Source of the DNA: Polydactylus sextarius
Taxonomy: Eukaryota > Chordata > Actinopteri > Polynemidae
DNA: 64,000 bases
Direction of reading: 5' to 3'
Assembly: GCA_016801845.1 (NCBI GenBank)
Contig: CM028927.1
Coordinates: forward strand, 10,442,001 to 10,506,000
Shown here: piece after piece, positions 12,755 to 26,406 of the stretch
Numbering within the stretch: position 1 is the first letter of the stretch
Layout of the letters: every line of letters starts with the position of its first letter
Translations under genes and position numbers: made by a program
Notes under the pieces: model-generated
What the model was told of the DNA's origin: nothing
The model's input: only the letters and a program-made list of their open reading frames with translations
The model's database searches: none

Positions 12755-15700
12755 CATGCTTTCTCTATTATCACGTTTCACAAGGTGTTTGGATAACTAA
12801 TTAGACTGCCATGCTCTATGTCTCCTAGGGATGAACAAGAGAAAACAAAGAGAAAGGATGAAATCAAGGAAGAAAAACGTGACTGCAGTAACACTGAGGG
12901 AGAAAGGGAAAAAAAAAAAAAAAAAAGTAACACAGTCTGGGAAAAAATATGCCAGGGATTTTTCCTAAGCTGGGAAACAAATGGTGCTCAAGAACTTCAC
13001 TCTGTTTCATAGTCCTATAGATTACAGCTAAAAGAAATGGATTCCCTCTGCAATAGAGCACTTAAATCTCAAATAGTAATAGTGACAAAAAGGAAAAAGG
13101 TGAGCAGGGAATTTTCAACTTCATGCAGTGACGGCAGTGATTACATTGCTCAGATGTTATACAAAAATGAATTGATTTATAGGTTTCTTACAATTTAAAT
13201 ACCCCCGGAAAAATACTGCGCAGGTTCGTCAATAGATATATGCCATGTATGTCATCTGATGTAGCTGAGATATGACAGTGAAGACACAAACAGGAGGCCA
13301 CAGTTCCTCCTCCAATCAAGACTGACATTGCTCAGCGGGCAGAAGAGTCCCTGTTGTACCTGTGATGTTTCTGCTCAAAAAATATACAGTATATGTTAAA
13401 TTCAGAGCACCCTCACCTCTGTCATTTTTCCAAAAAGCGTGAGACTGCAAGACATTGATAAGTATTTGGAGAGTGCTCCAGAGCATGCATACAGGTTCAC
13501 CACTTGCATATGCATGGGACACATATGCAGACGAGACAGAAATTTGTATAAACAGCACAAGTGTACTGCTTTAGATTTTGAAAGCTTTGAATGTCAAAGC
13601 AATAACTACAAATCACTGCAAGAAAAAAAAGAAGAAGAAAGCAAAGAATAAGAATGTGATGGATTGTTAAGTCTGGGATTTTTATAGCGTATTGTATGCA
13701 CTCCTTTGATAAACAGGTTCTGACTTAATAAAAAACTAACCCTTGACCTGATATCAGCTAACATCTGGTTGTCCATGACTGGTAGAGCAATGATTTAAGT
13801 AGAAGAAGCGAACAATCTACTGTAGCACAAGCTGCAGAGTTTTGAGTAATGGTAAAAAGTGAAGTACAAAAACATGACAGAAGATTTTCCATTGACTTCA
13901 TTAACCAAAGTGTAAACACTGTACAGGGAGTTTCATCCAAATAGGGTTTCATCACATAAAAAACAGTCACTGTTCTCATAGATTGTCAACATATAGCTCA
14001 TTATCATTATTTAAAATGAGAAATGTTAGTTTATTATAGCTTAATAAATCCAAAAACAACCAGAAGCAAAAACAAGTCACGACAGAACTGAAATGCACAA
14101 TAAGCCGGTTTCTCTGGCTGCTGTTGCTGATGTTAAACCTGCTGCACATACACCCTCATGATTCGTACTGTGCCTTAGGTATTGTAATTGGAAAATTGTG
14201 ACTGACGTGATTTGCATAAGTTGTCATGCAGATCAACAAAAATGAATTCTCTGCAGCAAGAAAAGCATCACATCCGCCTCCCACCATTCCTTTGTTAGGT
14301 TGTGTTTATCAGTTTACATCATGAAATCCTTGGTTTTGTCTAAGTTCCTGCAGTGTTATGTATAATTGCTCAAAAGTTTATATGAAAACAATACATATTA
14401 ACCTGTGCAAATTATGTTTTTGTACACAAGACTAATCAAAAAAGAGTACCAGTTAAACGTGTCTAATATGCCTGTACTTTTTGTCTTTTGTGTAATTTTT
14501 TTGAACACACAATACACAATAAAACATAATTAAATCAATTATTTCTGATCAGGTCAAGTCTAATGTTGTAAATATTTCACATACGTTTGTACATTTGACA
14601 AGTTTGTTACTAGTTTGCTGTAAAATCAACTGTTTTTAATGTATTGCACAGAAAAAGGTTTACGTTCAAATTTTATGAACTGAGGCTTCACATGGTAAAA
14701 GGTATAATTGTGTACTTTGTTTTTCAAGAACACACACTGGCTAAAACATGAACAGGAAACAGTACATGGTGGATGTAATTATGCCTCTGTTTTTAGTAAT
14801 TGTATTTTCATCCACGAAGGCTTAAATGGCTCAACAGGCCGTCCTCCCATAAATTTTCCACACTTTGGTGCATTCAAATCGAGTGAGTGTGACCCTGAGT
14901 ACAGAAGGACTGAAAATGACACATCTTTTTGAAGGGTGAGCTGCGTATTTAATCGTTTATCTCGGCAGGGGAACATTTCATTTCATGCCGCTGCTGAAGT
15001 GTATCCTGTTAAGAACATTGATAGGCCTGGGGATGGGAGAATGTCAATAGCAATGCACACGATGAGTGATACACAGGATGTAGGATATAAATTCACAGCC
15101 ATCTAGTTGATTATTTCTCTAATCTGGGGTTACAGGGCCTAATAATTCTGCCTCACAGGTGAGCAGATGCCATAAATCTCAACATCGTTTCACTTTTTCC
15201 CCAGCGCGAGATGATGAAAAACAAACTATCACTCTTCCTCCTGTTTTTAGCAGTCTGTCGTTAAAGCTGGCGTTGATAAGTGGCCGTCTCTCCATTAACA
15301 GTCCAGATTCAAAGGAACCATAAATTCAACAGTGCGCCTGTATGTGTATGTGTTTGTGTATATATGTATGTGATTGTGTCACTGTATTTGCACGTGTCTG
15401 CACATGTCTGGGGGTATGCAAGAAAAAGTCTATTTACATAGAGAACATGTAGGTGTGTGTGTGTTTGTGTAAGCTGTTAAATAAGAAGCACAATCATGAT
15501 GACCATGCAGCCCTGAGGCAATATTTCTCACAGAGAATGAAACACTGCTTGCAATGTATGTCACACAGCGTGTTCACATTTAAGCACGTGGAGCTTGGGT
15601 TGAATGCACAAAGAAAAAAAAATGTGTGTATGCAAACTCATATTGAATGCAGTGTGCACAGTGGTGTTCATGTACTGGGAGTCATTTTCCAAAGTATGTG

Positions 15701-17069
15701 CTGTGCGCTTGATTGATTGTAGAAGCTTTCAATGAGGAAGATTTATTGTCATGGCGAGTGTTCAGGCAGGAAGTGCCATTGTACGTCACCCACTAATACC
15801 CTGACCTGCAGACAGTGGCTCTTTATGAGCCTGACTCATTGACTAACACAGTACTCTTTCACACATACAGTAGAAAACACAGATGCACACCACATGAACA
15901 AAATGTCTGGAGTCTCCACGCTAACAGTCATCACTGTATATAAATGTTTGGTGTAAGTGATAAAATTTAGATGTTATAGCTGCTCTAAAGCTAAATGTAT
16001 GTGTTATAGAATAGTAACACACAAACATCTCTTTTTATGTAAGCAGCTGGTGCCATTTAAATGAAATATGATGCAGTGGATTCACAGCATGATGAAAACC
16101 TGTTACAGGCTTTTATTACAAAAAGTGTTGTGTACATTTTACCAAGAAAGAACGGTAGTAAATGACCTGCAGACATATATAAAATTTGAGTGAACAGCTG
16201 CAGCGATAATTCTTAAATAATCATTTGTTATTGTTTTTTATTGCATTAATTGACTATAACCAATATCTTTAGTGGATCAAATTAGAGCCAACCTACAACT
16301 CCAGTGTTTAGTTCAGTGTCATCACTCTTATTAGTGCTGTTTTCGGATACTACTACTATAGACAGCTGTTTTGAACAACAAACAATAGACAGATTAGCTA
16401 GCTGGTGAACACAGTGGATCATTTAGCAGCTAAAGAGCCATTTATTTTCACTTAACAGTCTGAGAGAGAGCAAGAGACGGATTTAAAAGGAGAGTTAATA
16501 TGGACTTAAATTCATTAGGTAGGCAGGAACATCATTCTAAATGAGTGCTAATGTTGCTGCATGTCTAGCTGAAGTCTGAAGGAGAAACGGTCGGCACAAC
16601 TTCCCAACTTAAAATGTTGTGTTAGTGTGGTGTTCACTTATTGCAGGTTTAATTGGCTGTTTAATTTATAATGTGTGAAAATTAAGATGAAAGAAAACTT
16701 CATTCAGAACATGATGAAATGATGTTAAATAGAGAAAATCAGCAATTTCTCATGTTTCATTATTCGTTATTTTGCTGCTTGATAATGATTTTAAATGTGT
16801 AAATAAAAGCTGTGGGTTTTGAACAATCCACTCATCACCTAATTACTTAAACACACCAATTGACAAATTAAAAAAAAATTGAATGGTCCTTAGCAGTAGG
16901 AAAGCACACACGTAATAGTTTTTCCCCCACTCATGTGTATGCTGTGAAAGCACACTGGCTCTCAAGTGCTTGCTTAAAAGCAAAAACGTCTCTGAAACCT
17001 TATGTCTGGAAAAAAAAAAATGACAGGGCTAACAGTTTTCCAGCCCACTGCCATTTACTCTGTATTTAA

Positions 17070-17071
<2 letters not shown>

Positions 17072-17107
<36 letters not shown>
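17072..17107. repeat. (GT)n microsatellite
   Basis: About eighteen uninterrupted units. Confidence 0.95.
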
Positions 17108-17109
<2 letters not shown>

Positions 17110-17206
17110 TGTTTATTTTATCTGTATTCCAATAAACTTTGATTTTGTTGACACTGAATCAGCTTGCTGGAATGGGCTGAGAGAACCCCCCCTTGTAAGC
17201 AGTCTG

Positions 17207-17537
17207 CAGAGAGAGAGATGCCTTCACACACTCCAATACTACACACACACATACAAATTGATATTATGACACCCCAACCTCACAGCACTGAGGGCCGACT
17301 TTAGTGTTAATGCCACTCCCAGCACCATGCGCTAGTGCTCCTTATTTAGGTCCTATCCAGCCCGCAGGCTGGAAATCTGTCTCTTCCACGCCTCCTCTCC
17401 CGCTCCCTCTCTTTCTTTCTCACTTCCCCATCCTTGCCAGACTGCCAGGCCTTAAGTCCCTTCATTCCATCACTCCATCACTGGAAGGAAGGCATGCAGA
17501 GAGAGAGCGAGAGAGAGATGCCTTCACACACTCCAAT
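17207..17537. repeat. Direct repeat with 300-bp offset
   Basis: The segment GAGAGATGCCTTCACACACT plus CCAAT ends at 17237 and again at 17537, with a GCAGAGAGAGAG lead-in each time. The offset is exactly 300 bases. The sequence between the copies is unrelated to them, so this is either a local duplication of a short unit or two ends of an unrecognised insertion. Confidence 0.7.
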
Positions 17538-18793
17538 GGCTTTTTACCCTCTGCTAAATGTAGTCAGTGTTCCCGATTGGCAGTTACAAGGTGAAATGTG
17601 ACACAAAAGTGAAATAAGACTGTTTTCTACAAGTAGGAAATGTGCACTCAGAGTGACAGTGAGTGAGCTGGGGGAGGTTCAGTGTTTCCCTTAAGGTCAG
17701 GTTTGCTGTTACTTTAGTCACAAGTAGGTCTCCATCTATTATGCCACGATACCACCAATACCTGTTTGACCCTGGATCTTGGGGTTGCTAGAGTCTAGGG
17801 AGATGTTTCATAGTAACAATTTAAGTATAAATAAATGGCTGCACAATCACTTAACTTGTCATTTAACTGCATCAATAAATTGTAACATGAGGAAATGAGG
17901 AAAATGCTGGATTAAAATGGAAATTCTTTTGGCCATACCTTTGCAGAGTTTTGCAGCATTTTTTAAGCATTTTCAGCCCAGGTTCAATTCATGCAGCCTG
18001 CTAGTCTTTGGACCATTTTTCAAAAAAGATGCCCTTATTTATTTATTTATTTTACACCTTTCAGGCAGTCAGCAACTGATGAAAAATGTTGGTATGTTCA
18101 AATCAACTTGCAAAGACTTTGTGGAAACGATATGCAGGCAATCCATCACAGAAACCATTCCATTCCCTAAGGTAGCACTATCACCATGTGGTAATGCAGC
18201 TGGACCCCTTCAAATGGTGCATTGCTTCATGTTCATGAACTATGTTTTGGTAGAAAAACAAATCATCTCCTGTCAGCAAGAAATAAGCAATAACATGAAT
18301 TAGTGAGGAAAAAGAGTAATGTTAGTTTGAATATCTCAAGGAAGTTGCACATGACGTGACATGTTAACTGAGCCTGTTTGCTAAATTACCATGAGAGCTG
18401 TGTAACAATATGAAGATGAGATAAAAAAGTATGATGGACGACTTATGTCAAACTAATATGGAATCAGCGTCTATGTTCAACAATTAAACTGTTAAACTAA
18501 AATGTTAAACTATTTTACGAGTAATTTCAAAATAAAATAAATGAGCTAAAATGCTAGTGCTGCAACACTTACAAGACACAGCATGTATATGGATACAAAT
18601 CATTTTTCAAATAGACGTCCAAAGTAAGCTACTTAAGCAAAAATGATTTCGCCTTGAGGTTGTTATTCTATTTATTCATTTATTTTGAAGTCCAGCGTGT
18701 CTCTGTGTGAAGCAGTCTTCTCAGCACCAAGCACACAAGATGCACTTAACCAATTCATCACAATGCAATCTAGAATATATATCATTGTATATG

Positions 18794-18794
<1 letters not shown>

Positions 18795-18821
<27 letters not shown>
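18795..18821. repeat. Poly-T tract
   Basis: About 27 T in a row; antisense to T it would be the poly-A of a minus-strand retroposon, but no body is recognisable beside it. Confidence 0.85.
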
Positions 18822-18827
<6 letters not shown>

Positions 18828-19488
18828 TTTGCATTTCAAATGACTTGAAACATCCATTGAATTTTCTCTCTGCTTCCCAGGTGTCAGCTGGGAGTTCAAA
18901 GAGGCAGTGACAGGTTGATTCATTTATGCATTTCCTAAGGAGAGACTGCGACTCATAAAGAAAACTGCTCAAAGAGCAAGCGCACACTTATAAATACAAA
19001 CACACACACGCCCACAGACCAGTGTGTTTATACTAAATACAAGCGCACAAATATAGCTTAACTGATTTGTGAGTTGTTGATAACAACAATTTTATCAGCT
19101 TTTCTCTGACAGCGGAAGATAAATTAATGTAGAAATAAACAAATCTGAAGAAAAGTGACCGCTTTGAAAGGGAAATTAAAGGTGATTATTTGAATATGTA
19201 GTGAATCAAAACATTCATTTTTGATGACTACTTGAGATTAAAGGAAGTATTTCAGACTCGGCAACCTATAGAGTGGTTATACATGAAAGGCTGATCAAAT
19301 GCAGCAAACACAGTGTGCAGGACACAAAATGGAGAAGCAGCAGAATAGATAAGATATTAAAAAAAAAGTGGAAGGAGGAAATGAGAGAAGTGAGAGAGAA
19401 ATTGGAGAAAGAAGAGCAAGAGAAATGGAAAGAAAATTACGTCTGACACAAGCAGGAGATGAGAGCAAAAAGGAGGGAGGCGTGTATG

Positions 19489-19534
19489 CACACACATATG
19501 TATATATATATATATACATATGTGTGTGTGTGTG
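19489..19534. repeat. 40-bp palindromic (CA)(TA)(TG) microsatellite
   Basis: Bases 19489-19528 are a perfect palindrome centred on a TA run with CACACATATG and CATATGTGTG flanks. A TG run follows. It could extrude as a cruciform. Confidence 0.85.
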
Positions 19535-21928
19535 GTGTAAGTGTAGATGTGTGAGTGTAAATATACATGCATTGTAACATCTTGTCATATTTCTCATTGT
19601 GTGGTTTTCCAGTTTTGTTTCACTCACTGCCCCTGTCATTATGGTCCCTGCCTCCCTGTTCCACCTGTTACCTGACCCAATCCCACCAATGTATTCACTG
19701 AACCGGGTTCCCTTTTGCTCTGTTACTCCTGCATTTTCTTTTCAACATTTGCCCTCATGGTTTGTAACTTTACTTTTTGTATTTTTTGCTTTTCACTATT
19801 GTTTCCCTCTGCCCACCTGTGAATGACCTCCTGCTTTTTGAGTGAAGACATTGCTTGTTTCTGAACCTTTCCCTGTCTTCAGTGTGTCAGTTAATTTCAG
19901 AGCTGTTACATGCATGTTCTGAGAGACTGTTGTTGACTTGTGAGGGCTGTTGCTCTCCTCCTCCTCCCAGCCTTTCCACGCTCACTCACAAATAAAAGCA
20001 TGAAGTCTCACTTTTACAAAACGCCTCCTTTGAAACAGAAGAAAGTCTGGCGAAAGACAACACAAGCAGAATCTAAACAAGATGTGTTCACTACACAATC
20101 TTGAACCCGCCTCCTGCTTTGTTATTGCTCTATTTTTTTTCTGCATTTTCTCTCTTTTCTTAAACACCCCCTCTCCTTACCTCCTTTCTTCCAAATTCAT
20201 TTTCTGTCCTTATTTGCTAAGCGCTTAGACAGTGAGAGTGGAACACGTTTCCCCCCGTCCCACTGGAGCATCAATATACAACAGAGCCAAGAGGTCCAAA
20301 CAGGAGAGAGGCTGAGGAGTACAGCACAACACCAATCCATAATGGATTTTCTTCTCTCTTTCATTCGCTTTCTGCAGCGAGATGCAATGGAGGCAACACT
20401 GGCACAGAATGAGAGATGCAACAGAGGGGAGGGAGCAGGAAAAAGGGAGAGGGGGAGCACGGGAGGGGTGATGTGGTGGGAGGGAGGGGGTATCGACATA
20501 GAGTTTGAAAACAGTGTCAATAACAAAAGCCCTTAAGAGTATTTCTCTCATCTGTCTCTAGAGGGTTTGCATAACATATGCTTTAAAGTATTTGCAAGGC
20601 TAAGCTCATAGCAGAAGGTGACAAGAATTAAAAAGAGCTTTGGTGTAGCTTCAGCTGATCAGATGCAAAAAATTGTCACTAATTAAGTGTGCCTGTCTGT
20701 GAAGGACCGAAAGACGATAGATGTTCGACTGCAAAGCAATAATATCCCAAAATACATAAATACATCAGTGAATAACAGTTCTCGGCGGCTGTCTCTTAAA
20801 TTCACAGCTAATACAAAAAGACGTCTGGCTCCTTCTTTTTGCAATACAGACTATTGGCATTTATTTCTGTGATCTTGAATAGTTTTAAAAAAAATTGTCA
20901 AGGTAGTGAGATTAAAACTTTGTAAACCAGAGTGTCAATATCTCATATTGTGATATTAACGCGAGGCGGAACATTGTGAGGCTGTTAAATTGACAGGAGC
21001 ATAGGAAGATGAGATTGCTGATTCAGAAACAGACTGTTTTGAGTTTTCACACTCTCTGAAGCACAGGATGTGCCCAGAATTCCATTGAAAAACCTTGAAT
21101 GTGGTCACAGTGTCCGAACAGCAGGTCTTAGTCATAGAAAGACCTGCCCTAACTACTTCTGAATGCATCAACAACTACAGTCTTGATTATAGTTTTGCTT
21201 CTTTTCCAGTTTCCAGTCCACTACTTTCCACCCCTCTGCCCAAATGACACAAAAAGAAACTTTCACTTCAATACAAGTAGGAGTTTAATTTTCCTGGCCA
21301 TTTTGTTATTGGTCACAATAGGCTTGTACTTACTGCAGTAATTGCTAAGATCTACCAAAATGGTGACATCACCGTGATGAAACTTTATATTGCAATGCAG
21401 AGATAATGTCGTCAGGAGGAGTTCTCTTAACATGGGCATGAAACTAAAAGTAGTAGGAGTCCTAATGGCCACTGCCAGTGTTAGATTTGTCTATTCCATA
21501 TTAGATTAGCAAACTAAGGGTTTTGTTTAAAACCTGCTTGTTGCTGCTCATGGTTTTCTGCCCAGTTAATTGTTTTTAGTTTTTGAAAATCACAAGCCTT
21601 TATGTCACACTCTTTAAGCTAAATGTAGGAGTTTCATGGACATGCAAGTGCAATAACGATGTGTGTTAATAGATAGGCTAAGACTGTTATAGCAGCGCAT
21701 AAGTGGAAAATGCATAAAAATATAATGTCGCCAAACCTTCTTTACATTCTGGTAGTCTTACAATGCAATTAAGTCTTTATATTCAATAGCCTTTATTAGT
21801 AGCACTCAACTATAAAGTCAGCTTTCACAGGGTTAATTTGTTTTTAGAAGTTGTCTTTACGTTGTCTTTGAAAAACATTTGAAAATATGGTCACATGTAT
21901 ATATGAAATATTTATTTTTGAACTCTAC

Positions 21929-22145
21929 CGTGTCCGCAGGTTCCCTGGACTGGGTGGGCCATCGTATACAGACAAGATGTCAAAGTCTTCTTCTAGGGCG
22001 AAGCCTTGAAACACCAACTGTATCCGGTTGTGCTCCGCCGCCACAATCACCCATGTGCAGTTGGCATAGTTAGGATAACCATAAGGATAGCCGGGGCTCT
22101 CTATCGTCCCATTGGGACTGTGTAGTGTGTAACTGCAGTTCTGAG
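21929..22145 (-). CDS. csmd2: csmd2 coding exon 2: first part of CUB domain 1
   Basis: This exon encodes residues 59-131 counted from the ATG at 37051. It contains the family signature NGTIESPGYPYGYPNYANCT followed by FALEEDFDILSVYDG and NLRTR. Cys62 and Cys88 should form the single CUB disulfide. Sequons sit at N61, N70 and N87. Acidic residues E110-D114 lie where calcium-binding CUB domains place ligands. The acceptor is a pyrimidine tract ending CACAG at 22146 and the donor is CG/GTAGAG. The incoming phase is 1 and the outgoing phase 2, matching both neighbours, and the 217 bases hold no stop. The sequence is close to all three CSMD paralogues. NCSYTLH, NLRTRLTGFQLP and SDYAVS.QGF favour CSMD2, whereas STGS.LTLW in exon 3 resembles CSMD1. 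Identity as CSMD is nearly certain; the paralogue number is less so. Confidence 0.93.
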
Positions 22146-23833
22146 CTGTGAAGAGAAAAAAGAAAAATAAATAATGCATTAGAAGAAGAATATTAAAGAC
22201 TTTAATACAGAATTAAATAAATGCCCAAATACAATACAAATAGAAACTCAAATGCACACCCACAGTTGAACAGCTTGCACCAAGGGCTGCAGCATCCATT
22301 ATCACCTGCAGCGTGCAGCATAAGCCATCAATACAACCATGCTAAATGGCTCACCCTCTCCCATCTTTTTTCCCCACCTCCATCATCACACACTTGTTCG
22401 CTCACCAGCCCTTTCACCACATTAGTAATAGGTTCCCACGTTAATACATGACATAGCTGGAGGAGAGACAATGAAGGGGCAGCGGGGGAGGAGAAGATGC
22501 ACACACACAGACTCATGCACACACTTGAATACTACATTAATTGTAATCATCTCACATGTTTCTCTGTGGCCACTCACACAGCCTTCAATCTTAAGTTTTA
22601 ATTGCCTGTGTTATCATCTATCAGTCATGAGTGTGGAGCTGTTGTGTAGCACGTGAGCTCTGAGGGTGTTCAAGATCTAAGTGAGCTGCGCTAAACTGAT
22701 CTGGGCACAGCTTGTATAGCTCTCTAGCCTTTGTTAAGCGGTGATAACATCTCTTTCAGTCAAAATGTTTGTGTTTGAAAGTGAGAGTTCATTTTCATCT
22801 CTTAAGTCAGTCAGCTGTCAGCCTGCCACATCTGATAAAATGTGAATACGCTGGACAGTCGCTCACCATAAGCAGCCCCGCGTGCTGTTGTCGCAGGAAT
22901 GCGACGCGCTCTGAGCTCAAATTCCTACCACGAGTTTCGTAAAGGTCACACAAAAGCAACCTACTTAAACAGATATCCTCATAGAGGGATTTAAATTAGA
23001 ATGTTGTGCAGGAAAACATTCTATTTATACAAATGATCCATATTTTTCCCTGTGTTTGCTTCAGCCACAAACCTGAATCATAATGCAGCCTGATTAAAAT
23101 GTAATTAGGAGAGTATAATTAGAGGACATCTGTTATCTGCATAACCCACATTATTCAGCAGCACAAACAATGCAACAGTAGATATGATTTTGGTTTTGTT
23201 CATTTATATCCACACTCATAACTGTGTAAATGTCTGTGACAAATCAATGCATGGAAATGGAAGCTAAACAACCTGAAGCCATTTAAACAAGGCATTAAAA
23301 AAGCACGAATCTCGTGTAAACACATTGTAGATTTGAAACATGTAAGAGTAAAAGCTCCTTTGTTAAATCCCTCTGGGGGAAAATTGTGTGTATCGCTGAA
23401 TTATTGGATGGTTGTGAAACATACAGATCCCCTGCTATTATTTTTTGCACACTCTCTGATGGGTAGCGCAATCCCAAAACTCACAATCCATCCAAATTTT
23501 CATTTTGAAATGAAACATGCCTCATGCCTGAAAACCCAGCAGGGATTTACAGGTAAAAAGGCACAAAGTATGAAGAGACAACAACAGGAAAGAAAGAAGT
23601 AAAAGGTAATTTTAATTCCTCTCAGTCTTACACACAGCTGAAATAAATAAAAAAATGTTTTTGAGAAAGCACAAAATTAACATATGCACGGACGTGGATA
23701 ATCCCTAGTTAGACAGACAACAAACGCAGGATTTGTTTTCACAGCAATAACCAAGCACTGTGTTTAAGATTTCAGGGGCTACATGCCACATCAAGGTGTT
23801 TATGATTCCTGAAATGCCCCGGAAAAACACAAG

Positions 23834-23869
23834 CTCTCTCTCTCTCTCTCTCTCTCTCATACACACACT

Positions 23870-23907
<38 letters not shown>
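23834..23907. repeat. Compound (CT)n...(AC)n microsatellite
   Basis: A CT run (23834-23858) is followed by ATACACACACTC units and then a long AC run to 23907. Confidence 0.95.
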
Positions 23908-23909
<2 letters not shown>

Positions 23910-24128
23910 TAAACCAAAACCAATATTACTTTTTGTTCCAGGCAGCACAGCAAATCTATTATCACAATACACTTTTTGAGGGAGGAGTGGGAAAAAAATG
24001 GGGATATAGTGTCAGGAGGTAAAGATCCAGACTGTGTGGATGGCATCAGCAGCAGCGGGAGGATAATAGCATCTCCAGTCACAGTAGATCCATCATGCTA
24101 CTGTTGTCTCCGCCGGGCCTGTCTCATC

Positions 24129-24145
24129 AAAAAAAAAAAAAAAAA
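24129..24145. repeat. Poly-A tract
   Basis: Simple run of A with no recognisable retroposon body. Confidence 0.85.
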
Positions 24146-25497
24146 CCAGGGGCCTCTCAACCATTCAGTTTTCAGTGCTTCAGATCTGCTTGACCTCTTC
24201 TAAAAGATGCTGATGTGTGTGTACTTGAACCCTGGCCACTTGAATACACTTAGGCTAGATAATTTTGCATTGAGAGTTCGGCTCTTTATTTGCTGTTGAG
24301 ATCTGCAAGTGTCACAATGAGTTCTTTAGATTGAAATGAACAAAATAGTGTGAAATGACACACTTAATGTATATTGTGCAAAAAGTACTTGTATTTCTTT
24401 TTCTTATGTCTGTTCCCTTTCCTCATCTTTAACCACTAAGTGGAAACAAAAGTGGAACAAAAAAAGATAAAAGTGAGAGCGAACACCATCACATCTTTCA
24501 TTAGAACCCAGTGTGTGAGCATCCACCTTCACTATTACCGGCAAGTCAATACTAATATCCAGGTAAAACCTCCACATCCACTTCTCCTACCTGATTTTCA
24601 TATACACCACCTGGTCAATAATCTTCTCATCATCTCCTTCATTACAAGGCCTTTATCACACAAATACCAATCAATGGCTCAAACAGCAGCTAGATGGCAG
24701 AGCTTGATAGGGGTCAGAGTGGACTGTGGACCCCGTGTGCATAAGCAATGAATTTTAGTATGTCGTTCACACTGAATTACCAGAGAGGCTAATGCAACTG
24801 AATTCATGTTGGTATTATTTTGATTATTTTAAAGTTGAAAATAGAAACACTGGAGGAAAGAAATTACTTTCTGTGTCTCTTGAGGCTCAGTTCAAAAACC
24901 GTACATGTTAGAAATCAAGGTGTTTAGAGTGTATTAGCCCTCAGTGTTAGCAGCTGAAATGAAAGCACGACAGTAGCGAACACCTGAATAAAAATGTTTC
25001 ATATCCTTAGAGTGCATGTGTTATTAGTGGATGGAACATGCTGTACATATTGATATATGACAGGTGATCAACCAGGCAGGCTCTGTGTTTTATGGGCACA
25101 ATTAAGTGAAGCAAAAAAAAAAAGAAAAGGAAATCGTGATGGAGAATCTACTGAGTCTGCCAGAGCTCGACCAAATGCTATTTTGAAGTGTGAACACCTG
25201 CGCCAAGTGACCGACTCTTAAATCAATAATGATGCACACAATCTGGGATAAAAGACCAAGATGACTGCATGAGTTTGGCCAAAGACTTTGTACCCTTGCT
25301 GAAAAATGGCTGCTCAGATCTAAATTGGACAAATCCAGACACATCAAAGCACACTCGAAAACACACTTTTGCTAACATTAAAGACCAATTTACAGCATCA
25401 TCAAATTTAATTTTCACATTGCGTAGTAATAACAGGGATATTTACCAGATGTTTTTCCTGCACTGTGTGGTCATACTGATTCATAATCACCTTGAAT

Positions 25498-25543
25498 CTT
25501 TGCACAAGTACTCACAAAGCAGTTTGTGAGTACTTGTGCAAAG
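25498..25543. repeat. Perfect 21-bp inverted repeat, 4-nt loop
   Basis: Arms 25498-25518 and 25523-25543 are exact reverse complements around loop GCAG (core TTTGCACAAGTACTCACAAA). It would fold as a perfect hairpin in RNA or single-stranded DNA. The near-zero loop points to a snap-back replication event rather than a conserved structure, unless conservation shows otherwise. Confidence 0.9.
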
Positions 25544-25880
25544 TCTTACTGCCATAAGATACAAGTGCAGTTGAAGTAAACCAAGGTACTGTAAATCTAC
25601 TTTCTGTTCTTTGAAAACCCTGAGCCTTTGATTAAGTACGCCTCGCACTCGCAGCTTGGTTGAATTATTTAAGCCTCGCCCCTGGCTGCATTATGAAATT
25701 AGCTGCTGGAAGCTGGCGATCTACTCTGAAGCCCCTCAGTGTAAATCTACCGGGAAGAGCCCATCCAGCAGTTGACCCTACTGACACACAATAAAGACCC
25801 CATAAACAGACTGCTGGCCATGTTGTTTCAGTCCAGTTAGACCCCTGGCAATGGAGAAGGTCATGTTTTCTAACTTTGTG

Positions 25881-25923
25881 TAAGTTCAGGTGAAGCAATT
25901 TCATATTGCTTCACCTGAACTTA
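25881..25923. repeat. Perfect 19-bp inverted repeat, 5-nt loop
   Basis: Arms TAAGTTCAGGTGAAGCAAT (25881-25899) and its exact reverse complement (25905-25923) flank TTCAT. It lies 360 bases from a similar perfect hairpin at 25498. Confidence 0.9.
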
Positions 25924-26406
25924 TGAAAGTAGCAGAGTAACAAATTTGCCGTTTTAATGCTTTGGAAAACCGTTAAATTGTCCAGTAGCTAATGGATTTT
26001 ATTCCACAGCAGTGCTATGGCAACTGTTTGCACTGGCTTGTATAGTATCGTTCATTATGCTTAATATCTGTGGATGTTCAACAGATACGTTGTCCACTGC
26101 TTAGCCCACTGAACCACTGGCAGCATCCGCTTGGCTCTAACCAACTCCAGTTCGTGCACCGCCAAATGGGTGTACAGGGAGACGTGTGACCTTGCTGGGG
26201 CAGCACTCCAGGTTCTATCTATGCACGTGTTTGTGTGTAGGTGCTATCGTTTGCTTTGCCAGGGAAGTTGTTCAGTAGTGGGCCTACAGAGCAACTGCAG
26301 TGTGCTGTGACACTTTGATGAATCGATGGTCACTGTGCTGTACTCCAGCAGGACAGCAACCCCTCAGAGTGGAGGAAGGAGACAGGGAGAGACCAAAGGA
26401 GAAAGA

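Larger units (their letters stand above)
5155..21928 (-). other. csmd2: csmd2 intron 2
   Basis: A 16.8 kb intron between exons 2 and 3. Contents are microsatellites at 6163, 9715, 12731, 17072 and 19489, purine-rich tracts around 7081-7155, 7460-7625, 9127-9245 and 19370-19480, a G-quadruplex motif at 6468, a 300-base-offset direct repeat at 17.2/17.5 kb, and poly-T at 18795. Open frames here are short and match purine tracts or simple repeats rather than proteins. Confidence 0.7.

Noticed and set aside
19295..19639. 114-codon minus-strand frame
   Set aside because: Translation of the CA/TA/TG microsatellite and an adjacent purine tract.
20197..20551. Two overlapping minus-strand frames of about 108 codons
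   Set aside because: Both derive from a purine/pyrimidine-biased tract that lacks stops by composition.
25498..25923. MicroRNA precursors at the two perfect hairpins
   Set aside because: Loops of 4-5 bases and stems of about 20 bases are too short for a Drosha/Dicer substrate.
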